A stretch of 64,000 nucleotides of DNA from Halomonas caseinilytica (GCF_001662305.1 NZ_BDEP01000013.1:62001-126000); one strand, 5' to 3'. Shown: positions 1 through 9,691, numbered from the stretch's first letter. The notes: generated by a model from the letters alone, not told the origin. Translations and numbers: made by a program.

Positions 1-1626
1 CTTGCCGACATTGGTCTTTGGCAGTTCGTCACGGAACACGACCTGACGCGGCACCTTGTAGGCAGCGAGTTCCTGCTTGCACCAGCGACGCAGGGTCTCG
101 GCATCGAGCTGCGGATCCTTGGCCACCACGAACAGCTTGATCGCCTCGCCGCTGTCCTCGTCCGGCACACCCACGGCGGCCGATTCCACCACTCCCGGAT
201 GCATGGCCACCACATCCTCGATCTCGTTGGGATACACATTGAAGCCGGACACCAGAATCATGTCCTTCTTGCGGTCGACGATGCGGATATAGCCATCGTC
301 CTGCAGCAGCGCGATGTCGCCGGTATGGAACCAGCCGTCGGCATCGATCGCCTTGGCAGTCTCATCGTCGCGATTCCAGTAGCCCTTCATCACCTGGGGA
401 CCACGAACGCACAGTTCCCCGGCCTCTCCCCAAGGCAGATCGTTGCCCTCGAGGTCCACCACCTTCACCGAGGTGCCGGCCACCGGCTTGCCGATGGTCC
501 CGAGCTGGATGGCGTCGATCGGATTGAAGCTGACGATGGGCGATGTCTCGGTCAGGCCATAGCCTTCCGCCACGGCACAGCCGGTGACTTCCTCCCAACG
601 CTTGGCAGCCGCCTTGGTCAGGGCCATGCCGCCGGAAATGGTCAGCCGCAGCGACGAAAAGTCCAGAGCTCGGAAGTCCTCGCGATTGCACAGGGCATTG
701 AACAAGGTGTTGAGGCCGATGAAGCCGGAGAAGTCGAGCGACTTCAGCTCCTTGACGAAAGCGTCCAGGTCACGCGGATTGGTGATCAGCACCGAATGGT
801 TGCCCGTCTCCAGCATGAACAGGCAATTCACCGTGAAGGTGTAGATATGATAGACGGGCAACGGTGCGATGATGGTTTCGCCGCCCTCGTGCAAGCCCTT
901 GCCGATGGCCTGGCGAGCCTGAAGCATGTTAGCCACCAGGTTGCCATGCGTCAGCATGGTTCCCTTGGCCAGCCCCGTGGTACCGCCCGTGTACTGCAGG
1001 GCCGCGATATCGTCGCCCCCCCGGCTCGCCTCACGATGTTCCAGGCCGGCGCCGAGCCGCAGCGCACGCCGCAAGGGCACGGCCTGAGGCAGGCCATAGG
1101 CCGGCACCATCTTCTTGACGTACTTGACCACGGCATTGATCAGTTGGCGCTTGGGAAAACCGTGCAGATCGCCAAGCTCGGTCACCACCAGGTGCTCGAT
1201 ATCGGTCTGTTCCAGCACCCGCTCCAGCTTGTCGGCCATATTGGCCAGGATGACGATGGCCCGTGCCCCGGAATCCTTGAACTGATGAGCCATTTCCCGC
1301 TCGGTGTACAGCGGATTGGTATTGACGACCACCATCCCGGCCCGCAGGGCACCGAAGACCGCCACGGGAAACTGCAGCGTATTGGGAAGCTGAATGGCAA
1401 TGCGATCGCCAGGCTCGAGGCTCGTCTCATGCTGCAACCAGGCCGCGAAATCACCGGAGAGCCGGTCCAGCTCGGCATAGCTGAGCGTCTGCCCCATGCA
1501 GCTGAAAGCGATATTGTCGGCAAAGCGCTCGACGCTGGCGTGAAAGACATCCAGCACCGAGGCGTAGTCGCCGGTGCCTTCCATGTCGGGGCCATTGAGA
1601 ATGGCCGGGTTGGCGTGCTCGTTCAT
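1..1626 (-). CDS. fadD: Long-chain fatty acyl-CoA ligase FadD, 3' end cut by window
   Basis: The protein activates long-chain fatty acids to acyl-CoA through an acyl-adenylate, the entry step of beta-oxidation at the inner membrane. It is an adenylate-forming (ANL) enzyme. The reverse strand reads MNEHANPAIL, then the P-loop-like YTGGTTGLAKG motif, the YGLTETSP motif, GWFHTGDIA, DRKKDMILVSGFNVYP, and near the window edge PKTNVGK, the catalytic-lysine tail. It has 542 codons in the window against about 560 in the family, so roughly 18 residues are missing. The start at 1626 is the first ATG of the conserved frame. The long forward-strand reading opposite it is an antisense shadow. Confidence 0.93.
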   Translation of the reverse strand, partial: MNEHANPAILNGPDMEGTGDYASVLDVFHASVERFADNIAFSCMGQTLSYAELDRLSGDFAAWLQHETSLEPGDRIAIQLPNTLQFPVAVFGALRAGMVVVNTNPLYTEREMAHQFKDSGARAIVILANMADKLERVLEQTDIEHLVVTELGDLHGFPKRQLINAVVKYVKKMVPAYGLPQAVPLRRALRLGAGLEHREASRGGDDIAALQYTGGTTGLAKGTMLTHGNLVANMLQARQAIGKGLHEGGETIIAPLPVYHIYTFTVNCLFMLETGNHSVLITNPRDLDAFVKELKSLDFSGFIGLNTLFNALCNREDFRALDFSSLRLTISGGMALTKAAAKRWEEVTGCAVAEGYGLTETSPIVSFNPIDAIQLGTIGKPVAGTSVKVVDLEGNDLPWGEAGELCVRGPQVMKGYWNRDDETAKAIDADGWFHTGDIALLQDDGYIRIVDRKKDMILVSGFNVYPNEIEDVVAMHPGVVESAAVGVPDEDSGEAIKLFVVAKDPQLDAETLRRWCKQELAAYKVPRQVVFRDELPKTNVGK

Positions 1627-1725
1627 GGCGTTCTCCACGATTCGCGCCGACCCCGAGGTCGGCCATTGTTATTCTGGGACTACCCTATACCAGCAGGGCA
1701 CTGCAGTAAAACAGTCGATTGAAAC

Positions 1726-2508
1726 TCACGTATGATAGCGCCCTTGGATGTCGCCATCCCGCCAGACCAGCAGCTCGCCGGGCATCATGCGCACCCAGTT
1801 CTCGTTGTCGGTCAACGGCTCGGTGGCAATGACCGACACCACATCGTCGGGCGTGGTGTGTTCGGCGAAGTTCACTGCCAGTTCGGCATCAGACAGGCTC
1901 GCCCGCCCAAAGGGCGCCCGCCGGGTAATATGCGCCAGCTTGGTCGAACAATAGGTATAGAGATGCTCGCCGTCGGCGAGCAGCAGATTGAAGACGCCAT
2001 ATGTCCGCAGGTGCTCACATAGCCGATGCAGATACTGCCAGAGCGCTTCCGGATCGTCCGGCGGGTCGGGAAAGGCCCGACGCAGTTCGCCCATCAACCA
2101 GCAGAAGGCATGTTCGCTGTCGGTAGTTCCCACCGGCCGATAGAACGACAGGGGCAGATTCGACCATTCGCGGCTGAGCTGACCATTGTGAGCATAGCAC
2201 CATGGGCGCCCCCACATTTCCCGGGTAAAGGGATGGGTGTTGGCCAGCCGCACTTCCCCGACATTGGCCTGGCGGATGTGGCTGATGACGACGTGAGACT
2301 TGATCGGATAATCGCAGATCAGGCGCGCGATCGGCGAATCGACCGACGGATGGGGGTCGCGGAAATCACGATAGCCACCGGCTTCGTAGAAGGCGATGCC
2401 CCAGCCATCCCGATGCGGGCCAGTGCCGCCACCGCGATGCAAGAACCCGGAGAAACTGAAACAGATATCGGTAGGCACATTGGCACTCATGCCAAGCAAT
2501 TCACACAT
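1726..2508 (-). CDS. YafJ-type class II glutamine amidotransferase
   Basis: This 260-residue protein starts MCELLGMSANVPTD, so Met removal exposes Cys2 as the N-terminal nucleophile of the Ntn-hydrolase glutaminase fold. Family motifs follow: RDGWGIAFYE, SHIRQANVG, NTHPF and YAHNGQL. YafJ/EgtC-like proteins hydrolyse the amide of glutamine or a gamma-glutamyl substrate; the true substrate of this clade is not established. The start at 2508 was chosen over an in-frame extension to 2754 because catalysis needs Cys at position 2. It overlaps the 3' end of the upstream VWA gene by 8 bases (2501-2508), which suggests translational coupling in a three-gene operon. Confidence 0.88.
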   Translation of the reverse strand: MCELLGMSANVPTDICFSFSGFLHRGGGTGPHRDGWGIAFYEAGGYRDFRDPHPSVDSPIARLICDYPIKSHVVISHIRQANVGEVRLANTHPFTREMWGRPWCYAHNGQLSREWSNLPLSFYRPVGTTDSEHAFCWLMGELRRAFPDPPDDPEALWQYLHRLCEHLRTYGVFNLLLADGEHLYTYCSTKLAHITRRAPFGRASLSDAELAVNFAEHTTPDDVVSVIATEPLTDNENWVRMMPGELLVWRDGDIQGRYHT

Positions 2509-4336
2509 GTGGCTCCTCCCTTGCCTTGGTCCGTGACCGACGGCGGCGATGCCACCACCCCACGGACAATAGCCACAGCAGCAGTGCCCCGATGGCGATC
2601 CAAAGCCGCGGCTCCTTGCCATGTTTCTCGACGGCGCGCTCCACACCGGGCCAACCGGCCTGCCAGGCGTCATGGAGCCGATCCGGTACGGCATTGACCC
2701 ATTCGACGAAGCGATCGGCGATATTCTCGTCGGGTTGGCTGGCCGAGGGCTCATCTGCCTCCGCGAAACGCTCGGCGGTCAATGTCGGCCCCGCCATGTC
2801 GGGCCGTCCGATCCCCACCTGGCTATCGGCATTGAGCGTCACGGTCGGCAGCATCAATTCGCGGGTCTCGCCGTCCAGAGTCACCGTTGCCACCAGGCGC
2901 AGCGGCTGGCTCGTATCGTCCTCCAGCTCGGGCAGGGACAGTCGCCAGCGGGTCTCGCTCACCGCTTCGGCCTGGAGGCGTCGCTCCTGGAAGTCACCGT
3001 GGATCTCGGTATTGCCGCGATTGAGCCGGGGGTGCTCGGCGGCCAGCACCAACTGCTGATTGCCCGGGTCATGGGCTACGCCGATGGCCGGCAGGACATT
3101 GGCGGCCTGCTCCCGCTGACGCTCGAACCCTTCGCCCTGGGCACGGAGCATCAAACGGGCATTGCCCGTCTGCGTCGGCGCCGGCAACTGCCCCTGGAAG
3201 CGGCCTTCGTCGCCGGCATCGAGCCGTACCGATGCCAGCGTCTCGCCATCATCGCCCTCGAGCGCCACGGAGAAGCGCAGGTCATCGGGCAGCGGCGTCC
3301 CGACCTCGTCATGCTCGAGCCAGGCTTCCACCGATACCGGAAAACCGCGATACAGCGTCGTCGGCAAACCCGAGGTGCGCAACCGCCAGGGCGAGGTCAC
3401 GCTGATTCGGCTCTTCGCGCCTACCGGTCCTTCGAGACGCCATTCGCCGGCCTCGGGATCGGGTACGCGAATCAGGTCGAAATGCGGCTCCACCTGCCAG
3501 CGAATGTCGTCGGGAGCGGTGTCGGCGGTGTACCGGGTACCATCCGGCGCCACCAGGGTCACCGGTTCATCGTCGGGGCCGTGGAAGACCAGTGCCGAGA
3601 GATTCTCCACGCTGGGATCGATGACAAACCGGTTATCCTCTTCCAGCGGTACCTGATCGGCCGGGAAGATACGTTCGATGATGTCCAGGAAGGCACCCAG
3701 GAGACGTTCCGGCGACTTGGCCACGGCCGCCAGCCCTCCGGTGCGCTGCGCCAGTTGCTCGACCAGGGCGAGATCGGCCTCATCGGAGAAGGCGATCGCG
3801 TGCACGACCACGCCCCGATCGGCGAAACGCGGCGCCAGGCTCTCCACCAGCCGCTGCCGGGACGCCGCGTCGATGTCGGGCTTGTTGCCCAGAGACGGCG
3901 GCAAATCGATGACCCCATCGGTCATCAGAATCAGGTGCCGCCAACCGTTCGCCTCGGCCGAGGCGGCCTGGTCCAGTGCCGTCTCGATATCGGTGTACTG
4001 CTGGTAGCCCCGTAGCGCGGGCGGCAGCGCCAGTGCCCGCTCACGCCACTGGTCGGACACCTCATCCAGCGGCAGAGGGTTGTCGATTCGCTCGCCAAAG
4101 GTCCAGACGCCGGCGCTCACTCCCTCCGGCAACAGCGACACCAGAAGCTCCATGGCACTGGCCGCCAGTTGATCGGGGTCGTTGCGCTTCATGCTGCCGG
4201 AGACATCGACCACCACCCGCACGTCCGGACGCTGCTCCGGCACCTGAGCCAGAGCCGCCCCGCCCCACCCCAGGCAGCACGCCAGCAACGTCAGCGCGAA
4301 GCAGACAGACGGGATACGGCAACCGACTCTGGCCAT
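2501..4336 (-). CDS. Exported VWA-domain protein with C-terminal membrane anchor
   Basis: The 611-residue protein has an N-terminal signal peptide (about residues 1-30, ending ALAQ). A von Willebrand factor A domain follows, with an intact MIDAS: DVSGS at 44-48 and a later LMTDGVIDL. A long beta-rich periplasmic region comes next, then a C-terminal transmembrane helix near 578-596 (AIGALLLWLLSVGWW) and a basic RRRRSRTK tail. The architecture resembles the gammaproteobacterial TIGR03503-type family of unknown function (from memory). It probably acts as a metal-dependent adhesion or scaffold module on the periplasmic face. It lies between a small membrane protein gene and the amidotransferase gene, all on the same strand. 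Confidence 0.8.
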   Translation of the reverse strand: MARVGCRIPSVCFALTLLACCLGWGGAALAQVPEQRPDVRVVVDVSGSMKRNDPDQLAASAMELLVSLLPEGVSAGVWTFGERIDNPLPLDEVSDQWRERALALPPALRGYQQYTDIETALDQAASAEANGWRHLILMTDGVIDLPPSLGNKPDIDAASRQRLVESLAPRFADRGVVVHAIAFSDEADLALVEQLAQRTGGLAAVAKSPERLLGAFLDIIERIFPADQVPLEEDNRFVIDPSVENLSALVFHGPDDEPVTLVAPDGTRYTADTAPDDIRWQVEPHFDLIRVPDPEAGEWRLEGPVGAKSRISVTSPWRLRTSGLPTTLYRGFPVSVEAWLEHDEVGTPLPDDLRFSVALEGDDGETLASVRLDAGDEGRFQGQLPAPTQTGNARLMLRAQGEGFERQREQAANVLPAIGVAHDPGNQQLVLAAEHPRLNRGNTEIHGDFQERRLQAEAVSETRWRLSLPELEDDTSQPLRLVATVTLDGETRELMLPTVTLNADSQVGIGRPDMAGPTLTAERFAEADEPSASQPDENIADRFVEWVNAVPDRLHDAWQAGWPGVERAVEKHGKEPRLWIAIGALLLWLLSVGWWHRRRRSRTKAREEPHV

Positions 4337-4386
4337 AATGGCTCCTTAGGTCCTGTACGAAAGGTCGACCACGCTTCGTACTGGCC

Positions 4387-4836
4387 TTAACCGACGACCG
4401 GCTCCCGGCGCGTCTTGTCATCTCGACCGCGATCGGCACGTGACGTCGTCCCGGTCCGATCACCCTGCGAATCGCCGTTTGAGCGGCGCTTGGCCCCCCG
4501 GCCACGCCGCCACAGCAACAGGCCCAGCAGACCGCCGAGGGCCGCTGCCACCGCCACCAGCAGCAGCGCCGAGGCCATGGTGCCACCATCCTTCTCGAGG
4601 AAGGCCAAGCCGGCCACCACGACCGCCGGTGCCATGCCGGTATAGGCATCTCCTTGATCGTTCAGCGGTGTACTGAAACTGGAGGGCACCCACATCACGC
4701 CGGCCACCGCCCAGGTGATCACCAATCGCGGCAAGCGCGGCAGAAACGCCAGCCCCAGGTAGCCCGTAACGAGCACGACCAGCGACAGCGCCGCATAGCT
4801 CAGCCATAGTAGGGGAATAGAATCCGAAATCAGCAT
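4387..4836 (-). CDS. Small conserved membrane protein upstream of VWA gene
   Basis: The 149-residue product starts MLISDSIPLLWLSYAALS. It has hydrophobic segments at about 8-28 (LSYAALSLVVLVTGYLGLAF), 38-50, a central alanine-rich helix and a final helix (ALLLVAVAAALGGLLGLLL), and ends in a highly charged Arg/Asp tail (RRGRGAKRR...RADRGRDDKTRREP). I do not recognise a named family. The start at 4836 is preferred to an in-frame extension to 5097 because the extension is low-complexity and crosses the divergent ptrB start. Gene order suggests it is the first gene of the operon with the VWA protein and the amidotransferase, possibly as a membrane partner of the VWA protein. Confidence 0.65.
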   Translation of the reverse strand: MLISDSIPLLWLSYAALSLVVLVTGYLGLAFLPRLPRLVITWAVAGVMWVPSSFSTPLNDQGDAYTGMAPAVVVAGLAFLEKDGGTMASALLLVAVAAALGGLLGLLLWRRGRGAKRRSNGDSQGDRTGTTSRADRGRDDKTRREPVVG

Positions 4837-4919
4837 CGATACCTCGTCAACGTATGTACAAGAGCGCCCCTGGTGGCGCACCTTATTGAATTCACTCCGA
4901 GTATGGTACATCTCGCAGC

Positions 4920-7007
4920 ATGAAAGCACAGCCGCCACATGACCGAAACGCCGATACCGGCGATCGCTCCAGCCCCGTTCAGCGCTTTCGGCGCCCCGAG
5001 GACCCCGACTGGCACTGGCTGGAACAGCGCGACGACCCCGCGGTGAAAGCCTTTCTCGAGGCCGCCAACGAGCAAGCGGATCGCTGGTTCTCTCCACTGG
5101 TGGGACTCACCGAGCGGCTCTACCACGGCCACCTGGCACGACGCGAACTGGCCGAACGCAGTCTGGCGGTTCCGCTGGACCATTTCACGATCTGGAACGA
5201 AACTGCCGCAAACGCCGATCATCCGGTTTGGTGGCGCCATCCCAACGATGCACCGCAAAACGCCGAACCCTTTCTGGACCTTCAGGCCAGGGCCCGCCAC
5301 AGCGCCTTCTTCGAGATCGGCGACATGGCGCTCTCCCCCGACGAGACCTGGCTGGCCTGGACGGAGGACACCCAGGGCGACGAGACCTTCACCCTCTGGC
5401 TGCGACACCTGCCCGCGGGCGAACCGGTGCAACTCCTCGACGACATCGGCCCCGAACTCTGCTGGGCGGAAGACAGCAAGACATTGCTGTTCACGCGCTT
5501 CGACGCCACACAGCGCCCGGAGAGCATCTGGCGATTGCCGCTACAACTCACCACAGCGTCGCCAAGTGCCGCTCGCGCGACGCTGATGCTGCGCGAGACA
5601 GACCCGGAATTCTGGCTCGGGCTGGGCAAGACACGCTCCCGGGAGTGGCTGGTACTGGAGTCCGCCTCCAAGGACACCAGTGAGACCCACCTGGTTCCCG
5701 CTCGAGCCCCGACGACCCCGCCGTGGTGTTTCCGCCCTCGGGAAGCCGGTGTCGAATATGCCATCGATCACCGCCCCGGGCACTTCTATGTGCTCCACAA
5801 CCGCAACGCCCCCCACTTTTGCCTCGACCGCGTCGCTGAAGCCGCACCTGACGCACAAGGCGAGACGCTGATCGCTCACCGTGACGACACCACCCTGGAA
5901 GGCGTCGACGCCTTTTCCTGGGGCCTAGTGCTCACCGAGCGCGATCACCACGAGGCCCAGGTGCGGTTACGCGTCATCGAACTCGACGCCACCCATGCCC
6001 GGTCGCGAGATACCTGGCTGCCGTTGAGCGAAACGCCCTGCAGCCTGGCGCTCGACGCCACCCCGCATTTCGACGCACGCCGCCTCAGGATGCGCGAAGA
6101 ATCCTTCACCCAACCGCCGAGCTGGACGGAGTTCGACCTGGACAGCGACCAGCGCCGCCTGCTCAAGCGTCAGGCAGTCCACGGCGACCTCCAGCCCGAC
6201 CAGCTGGCCTGTCAGCGCCTCTGGGCGCATTCTCACGATGGCGAACGCATTCCCGTCTCGGTGGTGATGCGAGCCGATCTCGTGGGGCATCCGCTACCGA
6301 CACTGCTCCACGGCTACGGGGCCTACGGCGAGGTACTCGATGCTTGGTTCTCGGTGGCTCGCCTGGAGTTGCTGTCCCGAGGAGTGGCCTTCGCCGTCGC
6401 CCATGTGCGCGGAGGCGGCGAGCGTGGCGAACCCTGGTATCTGGCCGGCAAGCTCGCACACAAGACCAACAGCTTTCAGGACTTTCTCGCCGCCCGGGAT
6501 GCCCTGGTCGATCAGGGCGTCAGCGATGGCGAACGCATCGTCGCCCATGGAGCCAGTGCCGGTGGTCTGCTGGTCGGCGCCAGCCTCAACCTGTCACCCG
6601 AGCGCTTCTGTGCGGCAGTGCTCGACGTGCCTTTCGTCGACGTCCTGCGCACCATGCTGAACCCCGAGCTGCCGCTGACCACTGCCGAATACAGCGAATG
6701 GGGCGACCCAAACGACCCGAGCGTGCGACAACGCCTCCAGGCCTACTCGCCCCTCGACAACCTCCCCGATCGCCCCTGGCCACCGGTTTTCCTGCAAGGT
6801 AGCTGGCACGATACCCGAGTCGCCTACTGGGAGCCGGCCAAGCTCTACGCCCGTCTCAGCGAACTGGCCGGCCCTGGCCATACCCCTCCGCCACTGCTGC
6901 GCACCGACATGGAGGCCGGCCACGGAGGCGCCTCCGGCCGGTTCAAGGCCTGGCATGATCATGCGCGGGAGGATGCCTTCATCCTCTGGGCGCTGGGGAA
7001 AGCATGA
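4920..7007 (+). CDS. ptrB: Oligopeptidase B (S9A family protease II)
   Basis: This 695-residue cytoplasmic serine peptidase cleaves short peptides after Arg or Lys. The N-terminal beta-propeller region is followed by the alpha/beta-hydrolase domain. The catalytic triad is readable: Ser546 in GASAGG, Asp631 in SWHDTRV and His668 in EAGHGGASGRF. The context VAYWEPAKLYARL after the Asp is characteristic of PtrB rather than of prolyl oligopeptidase proper. The length agrees with the family (about 690). The gene is divergent from the small membrane protein gene, with only 83 bases between the two starts. Its stop codon begins a GA-rich repeat. Confidence 0.9.
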   Translation: MKAQPPHDRNADTGDRSSPVQRFRRPEDPDWHWLEQRDDPAVKAFLEAANEQADRWFSPLVGLTERLYHGHLARRELAERSLAVPLDHFTIWNETAANADHPVWWRHPNDAPQNAEPFLDLQARARHSAFFEIGDMALSPDETWLAWTEDTQGDETFTLWLRHLPAGEPVQLLDDIGPELCWAEDSKTLLFTRFDATQRPESIWRLPLQLTTASPSAARATLMLRETDPEFWLGLGKTRSREWLVLESASKDTSETHLVPARAPTTPPWCFRPREAGVEYAIDHRPGHFYVLHNRNAPHFCLDRVAEAAPDAQGETLIAHRDDTTLEGVDAFSWGLVLTERDHHEAQVRLRVIELDATHARSRDTWLPLSETPCSLALDATPHFDARRLRMREESFTQPPSWTEFDLDSDQRRLLKRQAVHGDLQPDQLACQRLWAHSHDGERIPVSVVMRADLVGHPLPTLLHGYGAYGEVLDAWFSVARLELLSRGVAFAVAHVRGGGERGEPWYLAGKLAHKTNSFQDFLAARDALVDQGVSDGERIVAHGASAGGLLVGASLNLSPERFCAAVLDVPFVDVLRTMLNPELPLTTAEYSEWGDPNDPSVRQRLQAYSPLDNLPDRPWPPVFLQGSWHDTRVAYWEPAKLYARLSELAGPGHTPPPLLRTDMEAGHGGASGRFKAWHDHAREDAFILWALGKA

Positions 7008-7080
7008 AGTGGGACGACAATAAGAAGGCAGAGATAAGTGGAAAGAAGCGGGAGGACAGCCGGATCGTGACAAGATGCGA
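7005..7080 (+). repeat. GA-rich intergenic repeat, copy 1
   Basis: The stretch between the convergent ptrB and modC ends is strongly purine-rich on the plus strand. It begins on the ptrB stop codon as TGAAGTGGGA and contains AGAGATAAG followed by TGGAAAGAAG. The reverse complement of the ycgL-ycgN gap shares both blocks in the same order and also starts on a stop codon. No coding potential is seen. Confidence 0.55.
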
Positions 7081-7089
7081 GCCGTATCT

Positions 7090-8184
7090 TCAGGCATCTC
7101 TTGGTGCGAAGGCGACGGTGCGGACCAGCGCCGTCACTTCCTGCCCCACGACAAGCCCCAACTCGTCGTAGGACTTGCGGGTCAGGCGGGCACGTAGCGC
7201 CTGACTCCCCAGGCGCAGGTGAAGTTCGATGGTGGCGGCATCGCCAGGCGGCACCCAGGCCTGCTCGATGACCGTCACCAACTGGTTGCGATAGCTGAGC
7301 CCGGCACTCGGTGCACGCGCCAGCGCCACCTCGCGCACCGGCACGCGCAGCCGTATTCGCTGCCCCACCGGAACCGAGAGGCCGGGCACGGTCAGTACCT
7401 GGCCGTCGTCGAGCTCCAAGCGGGTCAACCCGTAAGCCTCATCGTGCGATCGGACCTCTGCCTCGAGCGGCATGGCGGCATCGAAGCCTCCCAGCGCCTC
7501 GGTAAGATCGCACCGTTCCATCAGTTCGTCCAGCTTGCCCTGGGCACGCACGCGTCCCTGCTCCATCAGGATCAGCGTATCGGCGATCTCGACCAGCTCG
7601 GCGGGTTCATGGCTGACATAGACGATAGGGATCTCGACCTCCCCGGCCAGACGCTGGATGTAGCGCAGCAGCTCACGCTTGCGCGCCCCGTCCAGGCCGG
7701 TCAATGGCTCGTCCATCAGCAGCAGGCGCGGGTCACTGAGCAATGCCCGCCCAATGGCGACACGTCGGGCCTCGCCGCCGGACAGCGTGGCCGGATAGCG
7801 CGCCAGCAGGTGATCGATACCCAGCAGGCCGACGACCGCCTCGAAGCGCGACGTCATGCGTGTGGGCATGCCGTAAGTCAGATTGCCGCTCACCCGATAG
7901 TGCGGGAACAGACGCGCCTCCTGGAAGACCACGCCGAGCTGGCGTCGATGAGCCGGTACGAAGCGGCGCGATGCGGTATCCACCAGAGTGTCACCATCCA
8001 GTGCGATGTGACCACGCACCGGCCGGTCGAGACCGGCGATCAGACGCAGCAGACTGGTCTTGCCACTGCCGGAAGCGCCGAACAGCGCCGTCACGCCGCG
8101 TCCAGGCAGCGCCAGGTCAGCCTCCAGGGAAAACTGGCCGAGACGGTGCTGCACGTTCAGGATCAAGCCGCCGGCGTGGCTCAT
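7090..8184 (-). CDS. modC: Molybdate ABC transporter ATP-binding protein ModC
   Basis: This 364-residue ATPase powers molybdate uptake through ModB. It has Walker A GASGSGKTS near residue 36, a Q-loop (VFQEARLFPHY), the signature LSGGEARRVAIGRAL, Walker B LLLMDEPLTGLD and the switch His in YVSHEP. The last 70 or so residues form a Mop/TOBE-type domain (VTVIEQAW...TALVRTVAF), as usual for ModC. The start at 8184 overlaps the modB stop by four bases (ATGA), so the longer in-frame reading to 8646 that runs through modB is not real. It is the last gene of the modABC operon. Confidence 0.93.
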   Translation of the reverse strand: MSHAGGLILNVQHRLGQFSLEADLALPGRGVTALFGASGSGKTSLLRLIAGLDRPVRGHIALDGDTLVDTASRRFVPAHRRQLGVVFQEARLFPHYRVSGNLTYGMPTRMTSRFEAVVGLLGIDHLLARYPATLSGGEARRVAIGRALLSDPRLLLMDEPLTGLDGARKRELLRYIQRLAGEVEIPIVYVSHEPAELVEIADTLILMEQGRVRAQGKLDELMERCDLTEALGGFDAAMPLEAEVRSHDEAYGLTRLELDDGQVLTVPGLSVPVGQRIRLRVPVREVALARAPSAGLSYRNQLVTVIEQAWVPPGDAATIELHLRLGSQALRARLTRKSYDELGLVVGQEVTALVRTVAFAPRDA

Positions 8185-8876
8185 GCGTCCCTCCCCCGGA
8201 GCCGTGCCCGCGCACGTCTGGCCAGCCATTCCGAGGCCACCAGTGAGGCCATCGCGATCACGACCGACAAGGCACAGAGTCGCGCCGCCGCCGCCTCGCC
8301 ACCAGGGGTCTGGATCAACGAATAGAGCGCCAACGGCAAGGTGCGAGTCTCGCCGGGAATGTTCGAGGCGAAGGTGATGGTGGCACCGAACTCCGAGAGC
8401 GCCCGGGCAAAGGCCAGTACGGTACCGGTCAGAAGACCCGGCAGCGTCAGCGGCAAGGTGATGGTGGCAAAGACCCGCCAGCGCCCGGCGCCCAGGGTGC
8501 TGGCCGCGGCTTCCAGGCGTGGATCGACCGCTTCGAGAGAGAGCCGCAGGGCACGCACCAGCAGTGGAAAGGCCATGACACCTCCGGCCACGGCAGCGCC
8601 CTGCCAGGTGAACGGCAACCGGATTCCCCACCACTCGTCGAGCCATGTTCCCATCGCGCCCTGGCTTCCCAGCGACAGCAGCAGCAGATAGCCCACCACC
8701 ACCGGCGGCAGCACCAGCGGAAGGTGCAACAGGCCATCGAGCAGCGCCTTGCCGCGAAATTCGCGACGCGCCATCAGCCAGGCCACGGCAATGCCGGGTA
8801 TCAGGATCCAGGCCACAGCGACGCCCGCCACCCGCAGGCTGATCAGGATGGCCTCGGTTTCAGCATCGCTCAGCAT
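8181..8876 (-). CDS. modB: Molybdate ABC transporter permease ModB
   Basis: This 231-residue inner-membrane permease has about five hydrophobic segments and the EAA loop that docks the ATPase (LEAAASTLGAGRWRVFATITLP). The later ARALSEFGATITFASNIPGETRTLPLALY is diagnostic of ModB. It lies 36 bases after modA and overlaps modC by four bases. Length and topology match the family. Confidence 0.94.
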   Translation of the reverse strand: MLSDAETEAILISLRVAGVAVAWILIPGIAVAWLMARREFRGKALLDGLLHLPLVLPPVVVGYLLLLSLGSQGAMGTWLDEWWGIRLPFTWQGAAVAGGVMAFPLLVRALRLSLEAVDPRLEAAASTLGAGRWRVFATITLPLTLPGLLTGTVLAFARALSEFGATITFASNIPGETRTLPLALYSLIQTPGGEAAAARLCALSVVIAMASLVASEWLARRARARLRGRDA

Positions 8877-8912
8877 CCATAACCTCTAGCGTGGCGTGCC
8901 TGGAAAGAAGCG

Positions 8913-9689
8913 TCACCTAAACCCATGCTCTGCGAAGATCGCCATGGCGTCATCGCCTTCGAGCCAGGCCCGCAGAGCCAGTGCCTGTTCAGACGGTGCT
9001 TGGCCGATGACGGCCACCGGGTAGGTAATCGGCTCGTGAGACGTCGAGGGGAACATGCCCAACGTCCTGACACCATCGCTGGCCTCGGCATCGGTGCGGT
9101 AGACCACCCCCATGGGCGCTTCGCCCCGTTCGACCAGAGCCAATGCCGCCCGCACATTATCGGCACGCGCCAGGCGCGATGCCAGCGCCTCCCACTCGCC
9201 CAGCGACTGAAGCGCTTGCCTGGCGTAGATTCCGGCCGGCACATGCGCCGGATCGCCCACGGCCAGACGTTCGTTCTCGCCGAGCCGAGCGGCCAGCGGC
9301 TCTCCCTCACCCGGAGTGAAAGGCTCGTGCTGCGTGCCCGCCGGCGCCACCAGGGCCAGACGGTTGTGGACCAGATCGGCACGCTCGCTCAGCGCCACCC
9401 CCTGCTCGCCGAGCCAGTCCATCCACTCGACATTGGCCGAGATGTAGAGCTCGGCGGGCGCCCCGTTGGCGATCTGTCGCGCCAGCGTGGACGAAGCGGC
9501 ATAGACCGGCACCACATCCACATCGTGCGTTGCCTCGAAGCGCGCCACCGCCCGGTCGATGGCATCGGTCATCGAGGCTGCCGCAAACAGCTCGACCCGC
9601 TCGTTCGCCGATGCCGACATGACTACCACCAGCAACATCGGCGCCATTCCGAGCCGCCCATACCGCCCTTGTGTTTCCCGCATCGCCAT
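8913..9689 (-). CDS. modA: Periplasmic molybdate-binding protein ModA
   Basis: The 258-residue product has an N-terminal signal region (MLLVVVMSASAN). The mature protein carries the ModA-type start ELFAAASMTDAID, then YAASSTLARQIANGAPAELYISAN, GDPAHVPAGIYARQ and VYRTDAEAS, which line the oxyanion site. It captures molybdate or tungstate in the periplasm and delivers it to ModBC. It is the first gene of modABC and is preceded by a ModE-type operator and a recognisable promoter, so it should be repressed when molybdate is plentiful. Confidence 0.94.
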   Translation of the reverse strand: MAMRETQGRYGRLGMAPMLLVVVMSASANERVELFAAASMTDAIDRAVARFEATHDVDVVPVYAASSTLARQIANGAPAELYISANVEWMDWLGEQGVALSERADLVHNRLALVAPAGTQHEPFTPGEGEPLAARLGENERLAVGDPAHVPAGIYARQALQSLGEWEALASRLARADNVRAALALVERGEAPMGVVYRTDAEASDGVRTLGMFPSTSHEPITYPVAVIGQAPSEQALALRAWLEGDDAMAIFAEHGFR

Positions 9690-9691
9690 CG

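Noticed and set aside
199..1722. 507-codon forward reading opposite fadD
   Set aside because: It is antisense to a clear FadD protein and has no recognisable domains; a GC-rich shadow.
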